Below are positions 13,901-23,812 of a stretch of 64,000 nucleotides of DNA, piece after piece. The first letter of the stretch is position 1; every line of letters begins with the position of its first letter. Location: assembly GCA_013180625.2 (NCBI GenBank), contig SNVD02014502.1, forward strand, positions 1,081,836-1,145,835. Reading direction: 5' to 3'. The notes beneath the pieces are model-generated. The model did no database searches. It was not told the DNA's origin and saw nothing but the letters and a program-made list of their open reading frames with translations. A program made the translations under genes and the position numbers. Source of the stretch: Boswellia sacra (lineage: Eukaryota; Streptophyta; Magnoliopsida; Sapindales; Burseraceae).

Positions 13901-16900
13901 GGCCAAGGGATAGGTCTGGGGACCCGGCCCAGGCCTCGTCTTTTTATTAAGAAAATTTAAAAAAAAAATTTATAAATTAAAACAAAAGTAAACAAAAGTT
14001 GTTTTTTGTTTTTAAGTTTAGAGATTTCTTTATTTTTGTTAATTTTCATTTTGCATTATTATGACAATATATATTTATTCTTTTTAATTGCTAGTCTTAA
14101 AGGATTTCATAGTGGTATTGCTGCAACATATTCATTTCTGAACTTGATACGACTATTTTAACTTGTGATTCTATAATGTTATTTGACTTTGTTTTCTTAA
14201 TAGTGTGGATTTTTGTAATAGTTAGTGCTATGTTAATAATATGAGTGCGATTGGATTTAATTTTTTTTCCTTAATGTTAATAGTTGTCTCTTACTTTTAT
14301 CCTTCATTTCTTTTCAGGTGGGACAAAGCGAAGCCAGCATCTGTATCAAACTTAGTTCTTTTGAAATTTAAAGAGGTATCTCCACTGGATTTGCTATCTG
14401 GGGAACAAGTTGAGTTTCAATAAATCTACAAAGTTGCATTAGTGATAAAAACATAGAGAATTGAATGATCAAAAGAAATGAATCTCTGTTATATTTGATA
14501 GATTGCCATGGTATAGTGTTTATATTTGACTAAGGTTAGTTGTAGTGATAAAGATAAGCTGCGATTAGCTTGCTGTACGAATAAGATAACAATAAAACAG
14601 AAGATAAAACAGGAAATATTAATCGCAGCCTTATTATTATATTATAGTTTCATAGGAGTTTCAAATGGAACTCTTTGCTCCTCGAGCAATTTCTTTAACT
14701 ACAATAATTCACGTATTGCTTAAGCAACTGCCTTAACACTGCTTCTAGCTACAACATTCTATTTTTTTCTTCTCCAAAGTCACCACATTTCCACCTTAAA
14801 ATGTGCAATACCCGGATGTTGATCTTCGATCATCAACTGAACCAGCCCAATCAGTGTTAGTAGATGCTTCCACTTTCAAATGCCCAGTTTTCTCAAAACA
14901 CAGCCCCTTCACAAGAGTTCTCTTCAAGTACCTCAACATCTTGTAAACAACTTTTAGATATTCTTCACATGATGAGTGCATAAAATGACTAACTACACTC
15001 AGAACAAATACAATGTCTGGTCTTATATGGGAAAAATAGATTAACTTATGGACAAGCCTTTGATATCTACCTTGATATGTAGGAATACCTTCAATTGCAC
15101 TTCTTAGCTTGTGATTGTGATCTATTGGTATGTCTCCAGGTTTACACCCTAGCATTATTCTCTCATTAAGTAAACCTAGAGTATATTTGCTTTGAGAAAC
15201 ACAGATACCTTTGCTAGATCTTGTTACTTCCATACCCAAAAAATGCTTAAAAGTTCCCAAATCCTTTACTTTAAATTCTCTTGATAAGAAATTCTTAAAA
15301 AATTCTCCATTTCTTCCTTATTGTTTCCAGTCAAGACAATGTCATATATGTACACAGTTAGGATTGTAATGCTATCATTAGTATGGAGTTTAATGAATAA
15401 AGGGTAATCTGCCTGACTTTGAGAATAACGATAATTACAAATAGCCGTAGTGAACTTGTCAAACCATGCCTTAGGGGATTGCTTCAATCCATTAAAGAGA
15501 TTTTTTCAATTTAAGTACCTTCTTCAAGTCATTTATGCCTTCAAACTCAGGCAGTAGATCTATATACACTTCTCCAATTGTCCATTGAGGAATAAATTTT
15601 TTACATCCAATTGTTGAAGAGGCTAGTTTAGATTAGCAGCTAGAGATAATACGACCCTTACTGTGTTCATTTTTGCTACTGGTGCAAACCTCTCTTGATA
15701 ATCTATCCCATAGGTTTGAGTATAGCCCTTAGCTACAAGTCAACCTTTGTAGCACCAATCTTCCCATCCACCTTATATCTGATTGTGAAAACCCATTTAC
15801 AATCTACCATATTCTTTCGTCTTGGTAAATCAACCAATTCCCAAGCGTTAATGCTTTCTGCACAGATTTAGGGATCTCTGTACAAGTAAGTTTAGTGGTA
15901 AAAGCTTTGAGAGAAGGTGATAATCTGTGATATGATACAAATTTTGATATGGGATGAAGAGTTTAGGTTCGGATGCCTTTTTATGGGGCTACTAGAATGT
16001 CAAGATCATCATAACTAGGGACAATAGGATCAATAGGAGATGAGTTACCTGTTACTTCTTCCGTTATAGAATTCGATTGGAGTTGTTGAATGGGATGATG
16101 GATTACTTCCTTTGGTTTTCATCTTGAGTAGACATGGAGGTTAGAATACATTTCTTTTTTTTCTGGTGATCCTCCCCCTAAAGATGAAGTTGTTGATGGC
16201 ACACTAGACAAACTTGCAACTGGAGTTATGGATGAAAGGTCTATCGTGAATGATTGGAGAAATAGTGATAATTTTATTAGTTCTGGATGAGAAATACAAA
16301 TACACAGCGTAATTGGCTCTATAAAGAATTATCTAGAGACAAAGAATAGGAAGACTGTTTACAATAATCAATCAGACCCATAATTAAAGGAATCTAAATA
16401 TCTCTTAATATCATTCCTAATAATACACTAATTCCTTCCTAATAATTAGGGATTATATTACACACTGATTTATTCCTAATAATACACTGATTCCTTCCTA
16501 ATAATCAGAGATTATATTAGTTGTATACTTCCACACTCCCCCTCAAGCTGGAGAATGGATATCTTCCATTCCCAGCTTGGAAATAATCCCATGAAAAGTA
16601 GTACTGTTGAGTCCTTTAGTCAAAACATCTGCTAGTTGATTCCCAGAGGACATGTACGGTGTGCAGATTAGGCCACACTCTAATTTTTCCTTGATAAAAT
16701 GTATGTCTTATCTCAATGTGTTTTGTCCTGTCATATTGAACCGGATTATGAGCTATATTTATTGCTAACTTGTTGTCACAATACAGCTTCATTGGTCCTT
16801 CCCACTTAATCTTCAAATCATCCTTGATGATTTTTAGTCATAGTAATTCGCACACTCCTTGAGCCATTGCTCTGAACTCTGACTCGGCACTAGACCTTGC

Positions 16901-19900
16901 CACCACATTTTGTTTTTTTACTCCTTCATGTTACCAAATATCCCCTAAGAAATGTGCAGTAGCGAGAAGTAGATCTCCTATCTGTGGATGACCCTGCATA
17001 ATCTGTATCTGTATCTGTATAGGCTACTACAGTAAGTTCAACATTTCTTTTGAATAAGACTCCTTTATCTGGACTACCTTTCAAGTAATGAAGCACCAGA
17101 TAAGCAGCTTGCAAATGTGCCTCCTTTGGATCATGCATAAATTGACTGATCACACTTACTAAGTATGTTCTATCTGGTCGGGTATGAGCAAGATAGATAA
17201 ACTTTCCTATCAATCTTTGATACATCTCTTTATCTATAGCTGAATCTTTCTTTGCATCCCTAAGTTTATGATTAGGCTCAAATGGAGTAGCTACTGGTTT
17301 ACAAGCAAGCTTCCTATTTCCTTCAACAAGTCTGTTACATATTTTTGTTGTAAAATAAAGATGCCCTGTCTTGAATATGCAACCTCAATTCCAAGAAAAT
17401 ACTTCAATCTCCCAAGCTCTTTTAACTCAAATTCCTTGACTAGACATTGTTTCAAGGCTTGTTTCTCTTTCTCATCATTTTCGATCACAATTATTCATCC
17501 ACATATATTAATAGAGCTGTCACTCCCATTGAGTTACAATGTTTGATAAAAAGTGTGTGATCTCCTTGACTCTTGTAACCTATGGCTTTCATTACTTTAG
17601 CAAATCTCCCGAACCAGGCACTAGGGGATTGCTTAAGTCCATATAGAGCCTTTCGTGGTCTAAACACCTTATTAGTTGTTTCTTTTTCTCCAAAGCCCGG
17701 TGGAATGCTCATATAGATTCCTTATTCTAAGTCTCCGTGCAAGAAGGCATTCTTCACATCATACTGTTAAAGTTGCCAATTAAAATAAGCCACTAATGAT
17801 AGCAAAATCCTTATAGTATTCATTTTTGCCACATGAGCAAATGTCTCCTGATAATCTACTCCATATGTTTGAGTATAGCCCTTAGCAACCAATCACCCCT
17901 TATATTGCTCTAGAGAACCATCAGTCTTGTATTTCAAAGTGAAAATCCTTTTGCAACCTATCAAAATTGTCCCTTTTGGTTGATCAACAATCTCCCATGT
18001 CTTGCTTTTTTCCAATGCATTCATCTCTTCTCTCATATCATTCCTCCATTCTCTTTTTGCTATTGCCTCAAATAAAGTGTTAGGTACAGAAATAGTATTT
18101 AGACTCGCAATAAAGTTTCTATGGGATGGTGAAAAATGTTTAAGAGACACATAATGAGATAATGGATATGAGGGTCTTTTTGTGTATTCTCTAGTACCTT
18201 TTTTTAAAGCAATAGGCAGATCAAAATCTTTTGTGTGTGGTTCAGTAGGTTGTGTATGCAAATGAGAGTCAGAACTTACCATGTTTTCATTAGGAGAGCT
18301 CGGATTTGAGTCTTGGATTTGTATTAGATCAATAATAGCTGTTTTCCTTGAGTACACCTGTGAAAATTTATAGGAGTCATAAATAGGTATAGCCACTCGA
18401 GTAGGAATAGATTTTGGGACAGACTCTGACATTGGTTCAGTGGATAGTGGTTGAACAGACATAGGTTCAGACTCTGACACTAGTTCAATGGATACTGGTT
18501 GGGTGGACTTAATTGAGATGTTCTGAGAATTGGAGGGAATTTATGGTAGGTTAAGTGAGTGGAAAACAAAGTCTTTATCTTCCATTAGTGAAATCTCTCC
18601 CTGAAGATAAGATTATGTAAAAAAAGGTTTGTTTTCAGCAAAGGTGACATCTGCAGATATATAGAATTTTTTTGAAGAATGGTGACAACATTTGTATCCT
18701 TTTTGTGTATAGGAATAGCCAATAAACACACATTTGATTGCTCGAGGGCAATTTGGGCTGTGAATATGAACAACGGAAGTACACCTAAATATTCTAGGTA
18801 TGAGCCCATTGGAAGTGCGAAGTGTGGACAAAATTTGGAAAGGACATCCACGGGAGATTGGAAATCCAACACTGTGAATGGTAGTCTATTAATTAAGTAT
18901 GTGGTAGTAAGAACAACCTCCCCCCAATAATGTTTTGGAACATTCCTATGAAATAATAGTGCTCTAGTGGTGTTAAGTAACTGGTCATTTTTCCTTTTAG
19001 CGACCCCGTTTTGCTATGGTGTATGTATGCAAGATGACTCATGAATTTTTCCCTCTTTTTGAAAGTAAGAAGACAAGACGTGGATGAAGAAATCTCGTGC
19101 TTAAGAAGACAAGATGTGGATGAAGAAATCTCGTGCATTGTCAGACTTAAAGCTTTTAATTTTTATCCCAAATTGGTTTTGAACAATGGAATGAAAATCA
19201 GGAACAATACTACTCACATTAGATTTGCGTTTAAGCAAAAATGTCCAAGTGATACAAGTACAATCATCAATTAGAGAAACAAACCATCGTGACCCTGAAA
19301 TGTTTGAAACTATAGCAGGTCCCCAAATGTCATTGTGAATCAAATGAAAAGGATGAAAACTTCTTTTATTACTAATAGGAAAAGATACGCGATTATGTTT
19401 TGCAAGCTCGCAAACATCACAATGAAAATCTGTAATATCTAATCCTTTAAACAACATAGGAAACAAAATTTTTAAAACTCGAAATGATGGATGACCAAGA
19501 CGAAAATGATGAAGCCAAATGGCATCTTTATTTGAGGAACTACGTAGTAACAATGACAATTTATTCATGACTGTCTTTGAAGTCCTTAGTGTTTTGAGAT
19601 AATACAGTCCATTTTTCTCCTTAGCAAGTCCAATCCTTCTCCTCAAATCCTGGTCCTAAAAAACACAATGAGATGGATAAAAATTTGCATAACACCTTAG
19701 TTCTTTTGTAATTTTTTGAATTCAAACAAGATTAGCAGACAACTTTGGCACATGAAAAACATCTTTTAGAATAATAGGTGGTGTTACTGAAATATCTCTC
19801 AAAGCTGCAACTGTGGCTAGAGAGCCATTTGCTACAATGATTTTCCTACTGCTTGGATATGGTTTATAGGTATTGAAATATTGTGAGGAATGAGTCATAT

Positions 19901-22872
19901 GGTCGGTGGCTCCCGAATCAATTATCCAAGAGTTGTCAAAATACTTTTGTGAGACATGTAAATCAAAGAAGAATGGAGACTTACTTGACAGTGCCAATGA
20001 ACATGCGTCAGAGGTTTTCCAAAGGGATCCTATTAAGCCTCTAAGTTTTTCCTACTGCTTGGACATGGTTTATAGGTATTGAAATATTGTGAGGAATGAG
20101 TCATATGGTCGGTGGCTCCCGAATCAATTATCCAAGAGTTGTCAAAATACTTTTGTGAGACATGTAAATCAAAGAAGAATGGAGACTTACTTGACAGTGC
20201 CAATGAACATGCGTTAGGAGGTTTTCCAAAGGGATCCCATTAAGCCTCTAAGTTTTTCAATTTCGTCATTGTTCAATCCTTTTTGCTCTAGTTTGTCACT
20301 TTGACTTGATTGCTTTGTCATATGAGCCTAGCTCTGAGGTCTTTGCTGTCCTCCTCGGTAACCCCATTCCTTACTTGAAGTTGATGGCTTACCATTTAAT
20401 TTCCAGCAACGTCCCTTAGTATGCCTTGGTTTGTTGCAATAGATACACTAAAGATTGTCTCGGTTGTCTCTTCCTGAGAATTTTGACAGGTTTGCTTTCC
20501 CACTTTCTTTAGTCGTGGTTGTTCGTTTCTAGTTACCAAAGCTGATCCTTTTGGGACTTTAGGTTTAAACATAACACCTCGTTGAATTTATTCTGCTCGA
20601 ATTAAAGAAATAGTCTTCTCCAACGATGGTGTCTCCTCTTTTCCAAGAATTTGGACCCTCACCTGATCAGATTCAGGATTAAGTCGAGCAAGAAAATCAT
20701 AGACTCGAGCCTTCTCAATGAAATTTTTTAAGGTTGCAATGTCTTCTGCGCACTTCATCTCAATGACTCGATAATGATCAAGCTCCTACCACAAACTTTG
20801 CAACGAATTCACACACTTAGTTATAGATTTGCTTCCTTCTTTGGTTGCACCAACATTGACTTTGATCTTGTACACTTGAGCTGCATCTTGGGCTTTTGAA
20901 TAAGGTCGTTGAATTGAGTCCGATATATCTTTTGCGGTAGTAAAAAACATGCAGGTATCACTGATCTTAGGGTTCATCGAGTCCTGTAGCCATGAAATGA
21001 TCTTCAAATCTGCCTCATCCCACGCATCAAATCTTGGATCACCCTTTATTGGTTCTGTTCCTAAAAGATGGCTGAGCACCCCTTTGCCCTTCAAATAAGT
21101 CCAGACAAACTGGGGCTGTTTTAAATAATTTTTTCCATTTAGCCTTTAGCCCGAACATTCTGGAGATCTCAAGTAACGTGGTTTGAATCTACTTCTTCAG
21201 ATTTGGTAGAGGCGGTTTTAATCTTAGAGATAGGCATGGTATTTCAGGGAATAAGAAAAGAATAAGACTATTGATCAGAGAAGACTTAAAGGAATCTATT
21301 TTGGCAATGAAGGCCAAAAAAAGGAAAAGCAAATGAAACCCAAAAAAGAGCCTAGAGCTCTGATACCATATCGTGAATGATGGAGAAATAATGATAATTT
21401 TATTAATTCTGAATGAAAAATACAAATACACAGCGTAAGTGGCTATATAAAGAATTCTCAAGAGACAATGAATAGGAAGACTATTTATAGTAATCCATCA
21501 GACCCATGATTAAAGGAATCTGAGTATCTCTGAATATCTTTCCTAATAATACATTAATTCCTTCCTAATAACTAGGGATTATATTACACACTGATTTATT
21601 CCTAATAATACACTGATTCCTTCCTAATAATCAGAGATTATATTAGCTAGATACTTCCACATGGTCAAATGGTGTTTTATGCACAGGTGAAACATTAGAC
21701 ATGGGTGGAGAATCGGATATAAATGAAAGTAGAGACAAACTTCCTACAACTGATATTCCAACTTTGAGTTCTTCCCTTGAAGGTTGGCTGGACTCAACAT
21801 CTTCACTAAGACTAGACATCCTTCTCTCTCAGGACTTACTCAGACAACAGTAAGGTTGGCTCTGATATCATGATAAAAAACAGAGACTTGAATGATTAAA
21901 AGAAATAAATCTCTGTTATATCTGATAGATTTCCCTGGTACAATATTTATATACAACTAAGGTTAGTTGTACAGATAAAGATAAGCTAGGATTAGTTTTC
22001 TGTAAAGATAAGATGACAATAAAACAAGGATAATATATAAAATATAAAACGGAAGATAAACTTGTAACATTCAGGAAGCTTATCGCATTTTTTTCACAAT
22101 TAGTATTATCAGAGGCCATGTCAAAGAGAACGATAATAATGAAATTTATTTTTCACTGATGCAGCTGAGTGATTCATGTTTTCTGATGTTCAATACCTAA
22201 CTAAACATGGTTGTCACTAATATTATAAAAAAAAAAAAATTACTATGATATGTTCCTCTTTTCTTTTCTTTTTTTTTTTTTTTTTTTGAGGAAATTGGAT
22301 GCCAAAATTAAGGTTGAAAGCTGCTTTGATTCTTAGCATCATGCAGAGTTTTTCTGTATTGCTTTATGATCCCTAACCCAATGAAAGGGGAGCAAACAAA
22401 GTGGTTACTGATTAACTTACATGGTGTAGCATGTGTACCAGATTTTCTTTAAGTTCAGAGCTCTATAGATGTTCAAGCTTATAATAGAATCCACAGATTT
22501 GTGATTTATTTCATGATGTCTTTCCACACCGCATTTAGTAACTTTGACTGCACAACAAAATATATCAAATTTTTGTTTTAGCTTCCTTTTTCGCTAAAAC
22601 AGACAGAAAGAGAGATTTATGTTTGTTCAGTTGGCAAAAACTTATCAGCTTGCCTGCTGTAGAGTGAAACCATTATATACTGCAGAACATCTTAGTGCAT
22701 ATGTTTTCTGGTGCCGAAATCCAACATCATAACATTGTTTTCTTCTTTTTGTTCTTTATAGGCAGATGAGCACGACTCAAGTACACTTGATGATATCAAG
22801 GAAAAGGAACCAGAGTTTTTTGATAGGGTGACATCTGTGCTGAAGCGAGCTGAGCTGGACTTTGGATTGTAA
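268..22872 (+). CDS. ThiF/E1-like tRNA threonylcarbamoyladenosine dehydratase (TcdA-like), 5' end outside window
   Basis: Seven exons join in frame: 268-480, 5980-6114, 10113-10247, 10470-10685, 13515-13639, 14318-14375 and 22762-22872 (TAA), giving the C-terminal 330 residues. All introns that can be read are GT-AG. The translation matches the ThiF/E1 superfamily, TcdA/CsdL branch: an SSLNRH segment followed by a DVGTPKA helix, the [13 protein letters not shown] strand, an [14 protein letters not shown] segment, and a [13 protein letters not shown] segment. In this family the enzyme uses ATP to cyclise t6A37 in tRNA, and in plants and fungi it is usually mitochondrial or membrane-linked. The N-terminal glycine-rich ATP site should lie upstream of base 1. 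Introns of 5.5, 4.0, 2.8 and 8.4 kb are filled with transposons. The exons carry no stop or frameshift, so the gene is probably functional. The family call is strong; the exact substrate is inferred. Confidence 0.88.
860..5960 (-). mobile_element. Degenerate Ty1/copia retrotransposon in the first visible intron
   Basis: Read on the minus strand, fragments appear in copia order from right to left: gag-like sequence near 5230-4800, a decayed protease segment ([10 protein letters not shown]) near 4720, the start of integrase ([16 protein letters not shown]) near 4200, reverse transcriptase near 1450-1750 with YVDN where YVDD is usual, and RNase H with [16 protein letters not shown] and GNLVKWRS segments near 1260-950. 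A TATA-like CTATAAAAAGGG on the minus strand near 5770 suggests a 5' LTR around 5500-5960. No clean LTR pair was found, so both ends are approximate. Many stops and frameshifts make it non-autonomous. A LINE interrupts its integrase at 3061-4106. Confidence 0.75.
3061..4106 (-). mobile_element. 5'-truncated LINE nested in the copia integrase
   Basis: The minus strand encodes the C-terminal reverse-transcriptase zinc-binding region of plant LINEs, with motifs such as [50 protein letters not shown] and [11 protein letters not shown], then a tail that ends near 3342 in [10 protein letters not shown]-run at 3061-3069 on the plus strand is the poly(A) tail. The 7-bp sequence AGAAGGT lies just outside both ends (3054-3060 and 4107-4113) and is the target-site duplication. 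Removing the LINE and one copy restores a copia integrase reading of VYLLKKNL. Endonuclease and most of the reverse transcriptase are absent, so it is dead on arrival. The C-terminal region reads in two overlapping frames, so it also has a frameshift. Confidence 0.87.
6780..8990 (-). mobile_element. Ty1/copia 3' fragment (RT, RNase H, polypurine tract, LTR-like tail)
   Basis: On the minus strand, 8703-8921 reads as the reverse-transcriptase lead-in ([28 protein letters not shown]). The span 8133-8345 holds the RT core with [11 protein letters not shown] in place of YVDD. Around 7480-7530 is the RNase H end ([19 protein letters not shown]). A polypurine tract, AAGGGGGAGT on the minus strand, sits at about 7316-7325, and an LTR-like stretch runs leftward to about 6780 with a TATA-like ACAAATAGAGGCC. 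Gag, protease and integrase are missing and several frames are broken. It lies inside the intron 6115-10112. The left end is an estimate. Confidence 0.75.
9135..9305 (-). repeat. Partial copy of miniature direct-repeat element (TRIM-like), minus orientation
   Basis: This stretch matches the plus-strand reading of 12700-12860: a CTCATATGCTTCAGTGAGTC-type block, then GGGCCAAACAA, then a GAGGGGATT block. It abuts an oppositely oriented copy at 9306-9583. Its terminal repeat is missing, so it is a partial copy. Boundaries are by eye. Confidence 0.55.
9306..9583 (+). repeat. TRIM-like miniature direct-repeat element, plus orientation
   Basis: The core reads GTGACAAACTTAATATGGTG, then GGTTTGAATCC, then a TAAGACCCACTAAGGCATGTG block, and ends in a second terminal repeat (TATTAGAGTTTAAATATTC to GTGACAAACTTAACA). 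The same order occurs on the minus strand at 12606-12926. The 5' terminal repeat is shortened. The sequence after the first repeat resembles the initiator-tRNA primer site (TGGTATCAGAGC) with changes. Confidence 0.6.
10882..10915. repeat. (AT)n microsatellite
   Basis: About 17 uninterrupted AT dinucleotides in the intron between the exons 10470-10685 and 13515-13639. Confidence 0.95.
10916..11210. repeat. Left member of a diverged direct-repeat pair
   Basis: It shares the block order TTCAGAA..., ACTTGCTTCCTTCTGATT, TAGGTAATT, GACTCTTAATGA, TGACTTGA and AACATGC with 13185-13480. The pair flanks about 2 kb of unrecognised DNA and could be old LTRs. No primer site or coding remnant was seen between them. 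Confidence 0.5.
12120..12310. repeat. Degenerate tandem repeat, about 60 bp, four copies
   Basis: The phrase TTTTCATGGA(G/A)T recurs with a following AAATG(T)TTTTG-like and TTGTTG(C/T)CTT-like tail. The copies differ by point changes. Short reading frames here are a by-product of the repeat. Confidence 0.6.
12606..12926 (-). repeat. TRIM-like miniature retroelement with target-site duplication
   Basis: The 321-bp unit has direct terminal repeats of about 74 bp (12606-12681 and 12853-12926) that differ at a number of positions. GTATG flanks it on both sides (12601-12605 and 12927-12931), as a 5-bp target duplication. On the minus strand the 5' repeat ends in AACA and is followed directly by TGGTATCATAGC, one base from the usual initiator-methionine tRNA primer site. 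These are the marks of a terminal-repeat retrotransposon in miniature. It has no coding capacity. The internal GGTTTGAATCC resembles a tRNA B box, so a SINE-like origin is an alternative. Confidence 0.7.
13185..13480. repeat. Right member of a diverged direct-repeat pair
   Basis: Counterpart of 10916-11210, in the same orientation, just upstream of the exon that starts at 13515. Confidence 0.5.
13797..13960. repeat. hAT-like GC-rich fragment with GGCCCAGG repeats
   Basis: It starts with ACAGGGATGGCA, similar to plant hAT inverted termini, then a run of GGCCAGG/GGCCCAGG motifs unlike the AT-rich intron around it. No matching right terminus was found, so it is called only as a fragment. Confidence 0.35.
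14443..14680 (-). repeat. 3' LTR of the outer copia
   Basis: It aligns with 21871-22098 over blocks such as GAAATGAATCTCTGTTATAT and AAGGTTAGTTGTA. The inner boundary could not be fixed because the 3' part has diverged. Confidence 0.7.
16242..16535 (-). repeat. 3' LTR of inner copia
   Basis: Starts TATCGTGAATGAT and ends CTTCCACA. It contains an internal repeat of a CCTAATAATACACT(A/G)ATT block. It matches 21369-21661 end to end. Confidence 0.85.
19068..19139. repeat. 36-bp in-frame tandem duplication in inner copia integrase
   Basis: Two copies of AGAAGACAAGA(C/T)GTGGATG... start at 19068 and 19104 and differ at one position in 36 before the last few bases. The 36-bp period is twelve codons. 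Confidence 0.85.
19842..20256. repeat. 205-bp tandem duplication of the copia protease region
   Basis: The blocks 19842-20046 and 20047-20256 are nearly identical. Each carries, on the minus strand, the [12 protein letters not shown] active-site segment and the following YFNTYKP segment. The 205-bp period is not a multiple of three, so the duplication shifts the frame between the gag end and protease. Confidence 0.88.
21357..21368 (-). promoter_or_regulatory. Primer-binding site of inner copia
   Basis: Minus-strand TGGTATCAGAGC, complementary to the 3' end of plant initiator methionine tRNA, directly next to the LTR. Confidence 0.85.
21369..21661 (-). repeat. 5' LTR of inner copia
   Basis: Pairs with 16242-16535. 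It carries a TATA-like motif (TATATAAAG on the plus strand and TTTATATAG on the minus strand near 21445). Confidence 0.85.
21858..21870 (-). promoter_or_regulatory. Primer-binding site of outer copia
   Basis: Minus-strand TGATATCAGAGCC next to the outer right LTR. It has one change from the standard TGGTATCAGAGCC. Confidence 0.7.
21871..22098 (-). repeat. 5' LTR of the outer copia
   Basis: 228 bp, TG...CA, followed by the ATTAG target duplication at 22099-22103. Confidence 0.8.
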
Positions 22873-22944
22873 CTTCTGTGGAATATTATGTGCGTGTAGA
22901 TTCCGATGGATACTTCATTTGCCTCAAATATCTAAAATCATCCC

Positions 22945-23085
22945 CATCTCAATTCGGGGCTCATCCTCGAAGTTAGTAAACTGTGGATGAAACCGGGGAT
23001 AGGGGTTGAATCTCCATACGGGGATGGGGGTGGGGATGGCAGTCCTTGGGCTGCCCTGGCCTGGTTGCCATCTCTAGATTCGACC
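22945..23085. repeat. GGGGATGG-rich hAT-like fragment in the 3' UTR or just downstream
   Basis: It contains repeated GGGGATGG/GGGGATAGG motifs and CTGCCCTGGCCTGGTTGCCATC, whose reverse complement resembles hAT ends (GATGGCAACC). It starts about 70 bp after the TAA of the dehydratase gene, so it may sit in the transcript's 3' UTR. Similar to the fragment at 13797-13960. Confidence 0.4.
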
Positions 23086-23696
23086 ATAAGGATGAGAGAT
23101 TGACAAATCTGAGTCGCTAGAGGAGAACTCAGGACTCGAGACTTTGTGACGATAACTGTGCTGCAAGGTGAAGGTGCTTCTTTCCAATCAAGCACCTCTA
23201 ATCCATAGCTGATTCATGGAGAGCATTTGCTGCTTTATCGTTTCTTGAGTTTTGCGCTTATCTTATAATTGAACTATAACCATGAGTGGGCTCTTCAACA
23301 ATAATAAGTAGAATTTCTCTATAAATCATTACTTTATGTCTCATCCCTGTTTTCTGATTTCTATACTCATGTGTCAATTTCATCTTACTGTTAGCTCCAG
23401 TATTAGTTATTTATAGTTGGATGTTTAATTGGAGGAGGTCATAACAAAGGTTTTATTTTTTCACGGGAAAAAAAAATTTGCTCTCTAATGAATTGTATAA
23501 TCATTGAAGTTGAAGCTATGAAAAGGGGGGGAAAAAGAGAGTTATATATAAAATCAAAGTTTTGGGTGAAGAATGTGTTGATTGAATATACTAAAAAAGG
23601 GTTACGTTTTTTAATGATAATATTGGAAAAGCCGCTCTAGGCTAATTGATGATTTCATTAAATTAAACTTACTCCGTGGATGCGGTTACAGAGTTT

Positions 23697-23812
23697 AGGA
23701 GGGGCAAATACAAAAATTGCTAAAATTGAAATTTCAATAAAATAAATAGTAATTAGGAGGGGCAGATACAAAAATTAGTAAATTTGAAATTTCAATAAAA
23801 TAAAATTTAAAC
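23697..23812. repeat. 58-bp tandem duplication
   Basis: Two copies start AGGAGGGGCA(A/G)ATACAAAAAT at 23697 and 23755, with a shared TTGAAATTTCAATAAAATAA tail. Confidence 0.85.

Larger units (their letters stand above)
16242..21661 (-). mobile_element. Inner Ty1/copia element, full length but decayed
   Basis: LTRs at 16242-16535 and 21369-21661 are about 90% identical by eye. A primer site TGGTATCAGAGC (minus strand) abuts the right LTR at 21357-21368, and a polypurine stretch GAGGGGGAG lies next to the left LTR at about 16536. On the minus strand: gag starts at 21237 ([13 protein letters not shown]), with a CCHC knuckle near 20430; protease DSGATDHMT near 19910; integrase 19646-18890 ([31 protein letters not shown]); RT 18180-17290 ([17 protein letters not shown] where YVDD is usual); RNase H 17225-16616. 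Several stops and frameshifts split it. Flanks AGGTC/TGGTC agree at four of five bases as a target duplication. Confidence 0.9.
14443..22098 (-). mobile_element. Outer Ty1/copia element, internally deleted, hosting a second copia
   Basis: LTRs lie at 14443 to about 14680 and at 21871-22098. Both start TGATAAAAA and the right one ends TTTCACA. The 5-bp sequence ATTAG flanks the outside ends (14438-14442 and 22099-22103). A primer site (TGATATCAGAGCC on the minus strand) abuts the right LTR at 21858-21870. Inside, RNase H and RT remain: 14796-15260 ([37 protein letters not shown]) and 15266-15487 ([13 protein letters not shown]). Gag, protease and most of integrase are missing. The inner copia splits it at 16241/21662. 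It lies in the 8.4-kb last intron. Confidence 0.85.

Noticed and set aside
18679..19274. Plus-strand frames within the inner copia
   Set aside because: Antisense shadows of integrase.
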